Positions 1 to 10,932 of a stretch of DNA of 64,000 bases are shown piece by piece. The notes beneath the pieces were generated by a model. The model saw only the letters and a program-made list of their open reading frames with translations. It searched no databases and had not been told where the DNA came from. Source of the DNA: Ursus arctos (Eukaryota; Chordata; Mammalia; Carnivora; Ursidae); contig NW_026622874.1 of NCBI RefSeq assembly GCF_023065955.2, positions 22,749,772 to 22,813,771 of the forward strand. Direction: 5' to 3'. Position 1 is the stretch's first letter. The number at the start of each line of letters is the position of its first letter. Made by a program: the position numbers and the translations under genes.

Positions 1-343
1 CTAAAAATGTCAAAGAGTTGATGAGTTACAGACTAGAGTTTCAGAGAGCAGAGTGAGGACTCGGGTGGGGTGGGAGAAAGGGTGAAGTACCAGCGAAGGC
101 TCACGGGAAGCACCGTGCCCATCACTCTACATGTATGTACTCACTTCGTATGTTAGGGGCCGTACAGAAAATTGGGGAATGAATGACAGGAGGCCAGATC
201 TGGTAAAAGTGAAAGAAGTCAATGGGTTCTATGCGATATGAAGGGATAGTTCTTGCAAGTCAGAGCATGAGGTGATGGGAGATCTCAGGTGCCCGTTCTC
301 AGTAACAACATTCTGGAGCCACAGAATGTCAGGTAAAGATTAT

Positions 344-384
344 TAAGATTATTGGACATGAAATCAGAAGGTCCAATAATCTTA
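344..384. repeat. perfect 14-bp inverted repeat (hairpin)
   Basis: taagattattggac (344-357) and its exact reverse complement gtccaataatctta (371-384) enclose a 13-nt spacer. It lies in a COLGALT2 intron and has no recognised family. Confidence 0.8.
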
Positions 385-686
385 CCACTCACTCACTATT
401 GGATCTTGACACCAATTACTCCCTATTTGACCCTGGGCAAGTCTACATCTGGGGGGTCTCAATTTCTTCATCTATAAAAACAACCAAAAGATACATGAAG
501 ATAAATGATGTCATGAATATGAAAGCACTTAACAAATTGCAAAGTGTTGAGTGTGACCGTTGTTGTCGAGAACAGCATTTCGCTTGAAGGAGAAGATTAT
601 TTTGACAATAGTCTGCATAATGAGTTAGAATGAGGCAAGACTAAGTGCACGAGAGTTTGAAAAATATTAAAACAGCCCAAGCATGG

Positions 687-895
687 ACGTGTCTGAGTGG
701 CTCAGTCAGTTAAGCATCCGACTCTTGATTTTGGCTCAGGTCATGATCTCAGGGTCGTGAGACTGAGCCCAGCATTGGGCTCCCTGCTGAATGTAGAGCC
801 TACTTAAGATTCTCTCTCCCTCTCCCTCTCCCTCTGCTCCTCCCCACCAGCTCATGCTCTCTCTATCTAAAATAAATTAATTAATTAAATTTTTT
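687..895 (+). mobile_element. CAN-SINE (SINEC), tRNA-derived
   Basis: tRNA-like head with the A-box stretch gagtggctcagtcagttaa, a B-box region, then a (CTCCCT)n pyrimidine tract and an A/T-rich tail. It is diverged, and no clear target-site duplication is seen. Confidence 0.85.
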
Positions 896-1234
896 GAAAA
901 ACCAGCTCAATCATAGTGAGTGAGGATCTGAGCTATGGTGGTGGCTACAGCAATTGAGGAAGTTCAGGACAACTTTAGTATTATGATTAAATGATTATAA
1001 TTTAGCTGGGATTTGGTACAAGCACAATCTCTCAAGTATTTTGGGGGACATAACTGGGCTGGTACATTGTATGCTGCTGGATGGTGTGTGCTCCAGTGTA
1101 GACTACAGAAAAAGCTCAAGTGATGGTCACCCAGGTGCAAAGACTTAGCTACCTGAGCTCCTGTGAATTCAGCTCAGTTGCCAAGGTCAACTTGATGCCA
1201 ATGGCTACCAAGGACCAGCTTTGGGGGCAGGCTG

Positions 1235-1472
1235 AGTGGGGGTTAAGGGTTCAGGAGTCAGACTTAGGTTCAAGTACCAGCTCTATCAGCTCTGTGACCT
1301 TGGGCAAGTTGTTTAAGTCTTTGTTTCTTTATCTGTAAAAATAGGGACACTCATACTTATCCCATGGTATATGTTGTGAAAATTTAATAACCGTGATTAT
1401 ATATGTCAAAAGTGTAGCCCACAGTTCAGTGGACAATAAGGTCTCTATAATAGTAGCTGTGATTGATTATTA
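1235..1472 (+). mobile_element. MIR
   Basis: It shows the MIR core order: 'caggagtcagacttaggttc', then 'ctctgtgaccttgggcaagt', then 'tttctttatctgtaaaaat'. It is old and diverged. Confidence 0.75.
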
Positions 1473-2496
1473 TTCCTAGGTCATGAAACTATCCAGGAGC
1501 CAATGAAGCATATTGTCTCAAGTGGTGTGGCACAGTGAGGGACCATGTCAAGGGAGGGATTCAATGAGAGACTGATAAATTATGAATGATGGAGTCAGAA
1601 ATGACCCCAAACCAAAGCTGGGATATACCTGACCTTCAACTCTGATGAAGCAAAGACACATCCCTTCTCCACGCACAGTAAATTTCTTAGGTCTAACTTG
1701 TATCATTCCGTCTTTCCCAGTGGCTTCGCTCTGTCTTCGGGAACAAAACCCAGACATATTTCTCATGTTTTTGCTCAATGGTGGCTTTCAGGAGCCAGCC
1801 ACTTGTGGCTTGTGGGGGACACTTGTCCTGTGAGTGCACTGACTTCCCATGTTTGATGGAAGCAAAATGGCTAAAAGCAGTCTCTCTGGCTGAAATGTTA
1901 AAGCCACGTAGGCCATGTGATTGCCAAACAGAGACCAACAGCGTGAAAAGGGGAACTCAAAATATAACCCCCTCCCAACTCCAAGACCCAAGGAGGGAGA
2001 GCCAGACAGCTCCTCAAACAACATTAGGAACAAAAAGGAGTTTGTATGCTAAGTTTCTTTCTCTTAAAAGCCTAACTCTGTACATGGTGGCTCCTCCATC
2101 AATATTTGTTGATTTAAAAAAAAAAAATTAAGGAAGACTGGGGTAGAGCAGAAAGGAACAAAATATCCTGGGCTTCTAATGGAAACAGAAACACAGCACT
2201 ATGTATTCACAGAAATGTGACCAAAGGGGTGTGACCAAAGGGGTCAGGCTAGAAGGAATGAGACCAGCTGTTCTGTTTGGGTTAGGAAACCTGTCTCACT
2301 ACCTTCCAGAACTTCACATCATTCGATCATAAGTGAAACTGGATGTGATGATTTCTCTTTAATATACCAGGGAAGGGTAAGTTAAACAAATAATACTCTC
2401 TGGACAGTATCTCAGTCAGAAGGATAAAGAGGTTACGCTAGGATATCAAATAGTGACAAAATATCACTGGCTTCCTACAGCAATGGCATATTTCTT

Positions 2497-2708
2497 TCTT
2501 TCTTTCTTTTTTTTTTTAAGATTTTATTTATTTATTTGACAGAGAGAGAGAGAGACAGCCAGCGAGAGAGGGAACACAAGCAGGGGGGTGGGAGAGGAAG
2601 AAGCAGGCTCACAGCGGAGGAGCCTGATGTGGGGCTCGATCGCATAACGCCAGGATTACGCCCTGAGCCGAAGGCAGACGCTTAACCGCTGTGCCACCCA
2701 GGCGCCCC
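2497..2708 (-). mobile_element. young CAN-SINE (SINEC) with perfect 18-bp target-site duplication
   Basis: Reverse-orientation SINE, from the T-rich tail at 2497 through ttaagattttatttattt and ggggctcgatc to gccacccaggcgcccc. The flanks agcaatggcatatttctt at 2479-2496 and 2709-2726 are identical. The perfect duplication and near-consensus body indicate a recent insertion. Confidence 0.95.
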
Positions 2709-3489
2709 AGCAATGGCATATTTCTTGCTATGCAAAGTCTGCAGTGGTCCTGGCGTCCCTCTGGGCAGCTGTTCTCCAGATGTTGGCACATCATTCTAGG
2801 CTGCTTCAAATGTGTGGCTTCTCCATTATCAACATCTGCTACTGTGACCATTGTGGTGGGCTGGGGTGGGAGTGGAAGGAGGGCTTAGAGAGCTAGAAGT
2901 AGCAGTTCACGAGGCCATGACCAACCTCAAGGGTGAGCAAGTGATTCCTCTCATCTGCCTGGAACGGAGGAGATGGGTACTGCTGAATAGTAGTGATGGC
3001 CACCACCAACAGTTCCTCAAACCACCCGAGTTACCAGTTCTCACTGTGTTTTCTTTGTATTCCCCCTTAAGGAAAATCAAATGAGTACTTTGGATTTGCA
3101 GTTCCAAAAATCTTCAAGACCTTCCCCGATTCCCCATTCAGCATTGCTTCCGACCTTTCAAATGTATAGCTTGTAAAGAAAACTTTTTTTCGGAGTATGA
3201 AATAAATAAATCTTTTATTACTTAAGATGCAGTGTCCCTCCCATCTGGAAATTTACCTGTTAGCCCTGTACCAAGTTTTGGGATGTGGGCTGGCCCTCAA
3301 AGGCGAGTTCCTGTTAAAATAAAGGACCTTTTGCATACCTGTAGCTAAACCTGCTTGGATGGAATAAAAATAGTCCCAGACTAGTCCCCTTTAAGATATA
3401 CAGAGAAAGCATTATTTAGAAGAAGTCTGGCCTACTTTTGAGGTCTTTCATTATGAGCCACAGTAAGTAATGGCTTAAAAGTTAGTGAG

Positions 3490-3712
3490 TTTTTACTATG
3501 TCAGTTTACTCTGGTGAGTGCTTTGCATGCCGATCTCCTTTAAATTTTACAACCCCCTAAGAGATATATTTTTATTATCCTGATTCTACACATGAAGAGA
3601 CAGGCTTGGAGGGGTCACTTAACTCTTCCAGACCTTCCCAGACCAAGGTTTGGACCCAGATCATCTGACTCCAGAGCCTTCACTCTTAACCTTACGCTAG
3701 ACTGACTCTCAT
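3490..3712 (-). mobile_element. MIR (antisense)
   Basis: Reverse MIR pattern: 'gtgagtgctttgcatg', 'tctacacatgaagagacagg', 'gtttggacccagatcatc', then 'actccagagccttcactc'. Confidence 0.7.
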
Positions 3713-3955
3713 CTCCTCTGAAAATAAGCCTTAAGGGAAATGGAGCAAATATTGTAGTCTGTGTATGAACAAGCATTCTGGAAACCCTGGCCATCAGGGT
3801 TCTTGTGTAACCACTCAGTCCTCGAGAGCTGCTGAACAGTTATCCCCCACCCCGGACACCCAGGCGCTGTTCCTAGACATCAGGTGTGTGGATGGAATTC
3901 TGTTCTCTGAGCCTTACACTAACAAAGCACTCTGTGTGTTTCTTGTGTCTTCCAG

Positions 3956-4032
3956 TTGACGGTCCTCCAATGGAACCCTCCCAGTTTGTTTCAGTTGTCC
4001 CTAAATATCCAGACAAGATGGGATTTGATGAG
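3956..4032 (+). CDS. COLGALT2: COLGALT2 exon (first in window)
   Basis: 77 bp. The acceptor is ...gtcttccag at 3955 and the donor is GAG|gtaagaaa at 4033. It starts in phase 1, because two bases (TT) complete a codon begun in the previous exon, and it ends in phase 0. It encodes [18 protein letters not shown] then DKMGFDE, the linker just before the C-terminal glycosyltransferase domain. Confidence 0.94.
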
Positions 4033-7000
4033 GTAAGAAAGGTGTCTGTGTGTGCACGTGCACACGTGTGCATATATGTGGCGTGCTTGCGTGTTTATAT
4101 TGGAGTGCAAGCCTGATCTTACATCAGAAAGCCAGCAAAACTGGGCTTGGCTGCTGAAAAGGCACTGAGGTCTTGAGAAAACAACTCAGTTTTTGTTGTG
4201 TCTCAGCTGTTTTATCTTTAAAAAGGAGCATTTGGGGTGCCTGGCTGGCTCAGTCAGAGGAGCACGCAACTCTTGGACTCAGGGTTGTGAGTTCAAGCCT
4301 CATGTTGGGTGTAGAGCCTACTTAAAATAAAAAATAAATAAAGAGACAAGATTAAAAAAAGAGAATCACATGCACCTGAAACTAATGTAATATTGTGTAT
4401 CAACTATCCTCAATATAAAAAAAAAATTTTAAAGGAGCATCATGGTAAAAACAAATTAATCATTGGGTTAGAAAGAAGTTATTATTTAATCATGAGTGAA
4501 TTTTCTATTTTCTAGGAGCAGATACTGTTATGTTTTGTAAACCTTTTTGTCAAAATTCAAAGGTAAAAAGGATAATGTTTTAAGTATCGAAAGACCTTAA
4601 CTTTATTCTGAGTGGATAAAAAACATTCTGGAACAGTCTGTGCTTTATTTCCTCTGTGCTGTTCTTCCACGGGAAAAGTTTGAGGGCAGGATTGAGAGGA
4701 AAAAGAAAAAGAGAAAAAAAGAGACCTGTTGCAGCAGTCCACCTTTCAGTGGGCAGGAACTTCACAATAGCTCTCCAAGGGCCACATTTATGATAAAGCT
4801 TTGACTGCATGAAGGAGGAGGCAAGAATATAAAGAGATACTTCTCTTGGTGATGCACACAACAGCTACGTGGGAGTGCCCCAAGTGGGACTGCAAGTCAC
4901 CGAAGCCTCTGGGGGTCCCTTATGTCATGTAGCTGCTGATCGGTAGACTTTGGTGATCGAGAGCTTAGGACAGTACCTCAGGAATGCACAGCTGAGATCG
5001 CATTTCTCCATGGATTCTGGGTATGTTAGAGGCCAGGCTTTGCGCTGTGTGCTCCCGCCTCTGCTCCAGTGAAAGCAAAAGGCTTGTTTATCATTCTGTG
5101 CTTCTTCACACATGTCCCCGAGTACAGCCATCTAAGGCCTGCTGGGATGGGAAGTGCTATTTCTTCTATAAAATTGATGTGGATCTGGGCTTCAGGAATG
5201 GGGAAGAGTATTTCATGAATATTAAGTGGAAAAGAGTTAGCAGCTACAATGCCGTTTCCACAGAGGCCAGAATGAGAAGAGATGAGTTTAATGTGCGAGA
5301 GAGGAATTAGAATAAAGGGCAAATAATTTTTAAAAGAACCGGGGCTGCACCCGGTGTGTGGGGGGTTGATCCCCACCACACAGTGTCAGCTTCCACATCT
5401 TACTAGAGCTGTCCTTCCCAGCAACCCTCACCAGCCCTCAGTTCTCTAGGTGAAAGAACCCGAGGTCTTTACATAGATTCATTTTTCTATTTAAACACAT
5501 TCCTATGAGGACCAAGACGAAGGAAATCAAATGGGACAAAACCAGGATCTTCTAGCTCTGGTCTTCCGTTTGGGTGGGGGTGTAAGGACTGCGTCACCCT
5601 AGAAGTCTTTTGGAAAATGCCAACCCTGGGAGGTGATGCAGGTGCAGGAAATAACTACCCTGGGCTCTAGAACAGGGATAAGATGGTGGGAAAAGGGATT
5701 TTCATGGGCCTTTTTAATTCTCCCAGTACTCCATGACTTTGTTGGTGGTGTCTGGGTTGCATTTGGCTCTGTGGCTCTTCCTCTGTTTACTATTCACTAA
5801 GTATGAGCAAGCCGTCTGTGTTTTTCCTTCATGGCTACAATTTTTACTGCACTTGTCCTGGCAGAAGCTGGGACTGAAGTATTATTTACTAACGTCTTCC
5901 CAGACTAGAGGTCTCTGGTTTGAGGGGACTCTTTGTTGTATTTCTGTCCGTTTTTTGTTTGGGTTTGTTTGGGTTTGTTTCTATTCTCCTGGAGTGACCT
6001 CGGGTAGCTCCATGTATACACAGGACAAAACGCTCCTTCCTTTCCGTATCTTTTAAAATTGTGGAATGATAAGCAAAAAACAACAAATGTTGGAGAGGAC
6101 GTGGAGAAAGGGGATCCCTCTTACACTGTTGGTGGGACTGCAAGTTGGTACAGCCACTTTGGAGAACAGTGTGGAGGTCCCTTAAAAAGTTAAAAATAGA
6201 GCTACCCTATGATCCAGCCATTGCACTACTGGGTATTTACCCCAAAGATACAGACGTAGTGAAGAGAAAGGCCATATGCACCCCAACGTTCATAGCAGCG
6301 TTGTCCACAATAGCTAAATTGTGGAAGGAGCCGAGATGCCCTTCAACAGATGACTGGATTAAGAAGATGTGGTCCATATATACAATGGAATATTACTCAG
6401 CCTTCAGAAAGAACGATTACCCAACATTTGCAGCAACATGGACGGGACTGGAGGAGATTATGCTAAGTGAAATAAGTCAAGCAGAGAAAGACAATTATCA
6501 TATGGTTTCACTCATTTATGGAACATAAGAAATAGCAGGAAGATCGGTAGGAGAAGGAAGGGAAGAATGAAGGGAGGGGGTAAACAGAAGGGGGAATGAA
6601 CCATGAAAGACCATGGACTCTGGGAAACAAACTGAGGGCTTCAGAGGGGAGGGGGGTGGGGGATTGGGATAGGCCGGTGATGGGTATTAAGGAGGGCACG
6701 TATTGCATGGTGCACTGGGTGTTATACACAAATAATGAATCATGGAACACTACAGCAAAAACTAAGGATGTACTGATTGGTGACTAACATAACATAATAA
6801 AAAATTATTATAAAAAAATAAAAATAAAATAAAATTGTGGAATGAAACATGGTCCATCACACTGTGATTCTAATCAGGAAGAATTGAAATGTAAAAGAAC
6901 ACAACCCATTAAGTTATGAAGTCCCAAGTAACAGGGCCAATAGAGTCACCACAGAAATTATGTTTAAAAAAAATAATTACTCAGGTAATCAAGAGAAGTA

Positions 7001-10000
7001 ATGAAATCACAATGCTCTGAATTCACTTTGCCCTACAACAGGTGGATAATTTATTTAAGGAGGACATCTTGTTCTCCCATCAGTTTCTTTGCCCAGAGCT
7101 GTATAAATGGATGGAAGTGAGGATATTTTGGAAGGAAGGGTTGCAATTTTAGTGTAGCTTTTGATCCAGTAACACATAGAACATATTGAAGATTAGATTC
7201 AGAATGGCTATGTGAACCAAAGCTTCACCCAAGTAAAGTCTGAACCCCAGGTTGGTTACAAGACATAGTTTCTTCTTTATTCTGGGCATGGCATAAAGCA
7301 AGCTTTATCTAAACCACATATCATAAACATTTCAATCTGTGTTGTACTTGCAAGATGAGGTTGTTCAACTCCCCCTTTTATGAACAAAGGATCTGGACCC
7401 TGAAGCATTCAATGTCTTCCTCAAAGTTGTCTGGGTGGTTAAGTCAGGATGAAGCCAACATCCTCCAACTTATTCCATGGGTTTCTCCTTTTCCTTACTA
7501 CGTGTCATCAATATTTCTTGCTGGCGGCTGAAGTCTCCTACTCTTAGAGGACTAGTTTAATGTTCAGAGTGAGTTTGTTACTCTTGTGGCAAAAGGACCT
7601 TGGGAATACACATATTTACCTGTAATAGCATTCGTGAGTCTTGAGGTTTTTCTGTGGCTCCTTAAATCTGAAAGTAGTCAGGACCGTCTCACTATCCATA
7701 GCTCCCTGCCATGGCTTCGTGATATGTATGTGTTTAGGGCAGACATCAGGAATGTAGGGGCTAAGATGAGGGGCTACAGGTGAACCCAGCCCTCATGGGA
7801 AGAAATCTGGATGCATATTTTTGGGGACTTCAAGGACGAGTATGATGTGGAAATGATGCCTTTCCATTTCTCCCTTCCGTCAAAGGGCTACCTCCAAGAG
7901 TAGGGCCCCTTCTCCTTACTTCTTTCAGAAAAATTCCCTGATCTCTGGGGGAGTTGAAGAATTCTGGCAAAGAAGCTCTTAACATTGAGACCTTGATAAT
8001 TCTGTTTGGAACCTTTGGAAATGCAAGGAATGTTTTAAGACTAGATTTTTCTCATTCTTTGAATGACTTGAAATTTGTTAACAGCAGATATGAACTCTAA
8101 GAATAGCTAATATTTAGAACCCATGAGATAGGACCAGGATCACCCCAGTTTTACAGATGAGGAAACTGAGGCATGGGAACTGGGCCAAGGCAAACACTTA
8201 GTAAATAAATTCAGGATGTAGACTTAGGTCTGCTGATAAATCTATCACACTTGCCCAGCTGCCTCCGACCTCTGAGTCTTCTGTTTGGCGTTTAATTCAC
8301 ACTTGGCCTCCTGAAGAGTGATTTTTGAACTTTCCTATGTCAAGAACAGGGCAAACCTGTCCACCAACAAGCATCAGAGAAACAAAGAGAGGGGGAGGTC
8401 ACTGCAGATGGTTCTGTTTCGAAAGTCATTCTGTTTGGATTAATATCATTTGACTTGACACGAAATATAAACAGATCTTCACCACGGTTTTCCCTATTTT
8501 TTCCACTCCTTATTCTAACTGAAACTGTGGTCCTTACATTTACTTAGTTTGTCAAACAGCCCAAAGTAAGACTTGAATAATCTGTGTTTCTTTTCCTTTT
8601 TTCTTCCTGTTAGATTTTCATGATCAACCTGAAGCGCCGAAAGGACAGGCGGGACCGGATGTTACGCACCCTGTACGAGCAAGAGATCGAGGTCAAGATT
8701 GTCGAGGCTGTGGATGGAAAGTGGGTTGGGTTTTTTCTTGAATCCTTGCAGATGTCGTTGGAGTGGGAAGGTGCCCTCTCTGACAGAGGGTTAGTGCTGG
8801 GCGGGAGGAATCTAGAGTCATTAGAAGATAGACACATTGTCAAAATGGCCACATGCAGCCTACTTTGGGAAAAGCTTTATGAATGATAACAGCATGTAAA
8901 TTAATTTCACCATGTAGAGTAGGCCTGAAATCCACTCACCATCCAGCTAACTCTGGTCTTCATTATGCTGAAGGCTCGCAGTGGAAGTGATTTTCCCCTC
9001 TCTCTGGGGGTTTTGGTAATCCTTGTGGTGGTTTCCAGCTTTCCATGGTGTATTGGAAAGAATGCATTTAGAGTTGCATTCAGACCCTGATTTAGAGCAA
9101 AGTGGCCAAACTTGGGCCAACCTGAGGAGAATAAATGAGGAAAAATACGTAACAACCTGTATATCGTGTTGCGTGAGATCACGCCATAGCCTGCCTCGGC
9201 TGATCACCTTTCCCAGGAATACGGCAGGAAAGTCACAAAGGGAACTTGGTTGAATTCCTTCAAGAGCTTTGTTATTGCTGTTGTTTATTATTTTGCTTTA
9301 TTTTGCTTTCCTTTGCCCTTTTCTTTGACACTTTATTTCAAGGTGTTGGTTGTTGAAAAACCTGTAGTTTCATGTTTTATGTTAGTTTGGAATATGAATG
9401 GCTCTAAGGAGTATGGCTAGAAGCTGTTTTGAAGTTTCTTATGACTTTGAGAATTTCATCAATGTTCTCAACATGTGGCCTGGACACCCATGTCAGAGTC
9501 TCCAGGGTTAAGATAGCAGATTCCTGAGTTCTAGCCCAGGGCTGCTGAATCATGATCTCTAGGGCTGGGGATGGGAATCTGCATTTAAGAAGCCTCAAGT
9601 TGATTCTTAGGTAAGGATGCCACATAAAATATAAGACACTCAGTTAAATTTGTCCCAAACATTGCATGGGCTTACTTACACTAAGAAATTTTTCATTGTT
9701 TATGTGGAATTTAAATTTGACTGGATGTTCTATGTTTTACTTGCTAAATCTGGCAACCCTGTTCTTTGGTGCATGAGAGTTTGGGAACCACTGCTTCAAA
9801 TACCTAAGAGCCCAAATTTTATTTATAGGTCACATGGACCAAGGGAAACTAGTTGAATTGTAAGAGTTCTTTTTATTTGTTCCTCATACAAGTCTCTTGT
9901 CAGATATATAATTTGCAAATATTTTCACCTATTTTATGTGTTGTCTTTTCAATTCATGATGACATCCATTGAAGAACAAAAGTTTTTGATTTTGATAAAG

Positions 10001-10891
10001 CCCAATTTATATTTTTGTTGTTGCTTCTCCTTTTGGTGTTGTATCTAAGAATCCATTGCCAAATCCAAAGTCATAAGGACTTATTTCTATCTCTCTTCTA
10101 AGAGTTTTATAGTTTTACCTCATATATCTTTTCACATTCAATTTTTGCTCCATTTTGAGTTAGTTTTTTATATAGTATGAGGTAGGGATTCAAATTCCTT
10201 CTTTTGCATATAGTTTGGGTATCCTTGCACCATTTGTTAAAAAGACTATTCTTTCTCCCATTGAATTGTCATTACCCTAGTCAAAATCAATTGACTATAA
10301 ATGTAAGGGTTGGTTTCTAGACTCTCAATTCAATTCCATTGATGGATTATGTCAATCCTTATGTCAATACCACATTACCATATGACCGTACCTTTGTATG
10401 TAAGAAAGTCTGAGTCCTTTAACTTTGTTATTCTTTTTCAAGATGGTTTCGGCTATTCTAGGTCCCTTGCATTTCCATGTGAATTTTAGCATCAGCTTGT
10501 CATTTTACACACACAAAAAAGTAGCTGGGATTTTGATAGGAATTGCATTGAATCTGTACATCAACTAGGGGGACCATTTCTATCTTAATAACTTGAAGTC
10601 TTCTGGTTCATGGTCACAGGGTATCTTTCCATTTATTTATTTAGATCTTCTTTAATTCTTTGAATGATTTTCTTTGGTAGTTTTAACTATTGTGTTTATT
10701 TTGTGAAGTATTGTGTTTATTTTGTTAAATTGATTCCCAAGTATTTCACTTATTTAATGCTATGGTAAACAAAGTTTTTTCTCTAATTTCATTTTTAGAT
10801 TGCTCACTTCTAAGTATGTAGAAATACAATTGATTTGTGTATATTGATCTTATATTCTGCATCCTTGTTGAACTCACTTATCAGTTCTAAC

Positions 10892-10932
<41 letters not shown>

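Larger units (their letters stand above)
1..3955 (+). other. COLGALT2: COLGALT2 intron (partial)
   Basis: No exon recognised. Holds a hairpin (344-384), two SINEs and MIR copies; the rest is unassigned unique or very old sequence. Confidence 0.8.
4033..8613 (+). other. COLGALT2: COLGALT2 intron
   Basis: Holds the SINE/L1-tail fusion and the recent L1. In 4441-6054 and 6846-8129 I see nothing identifiable. Confidence 0.85.

Noticed and set aside
2609..2708. tRNA gene
   Set aside because: The tRNA-like sequence is the head of a SINEC element; it lacks an intact cloverleaf. The same holds for the other SINE copies.
6145..6528. 127-codon ORF as an independent gene
   Set aside because: It is the C-terminal end of L1 ORF2 inside a 5'-truncated insertion with target-site duplications.
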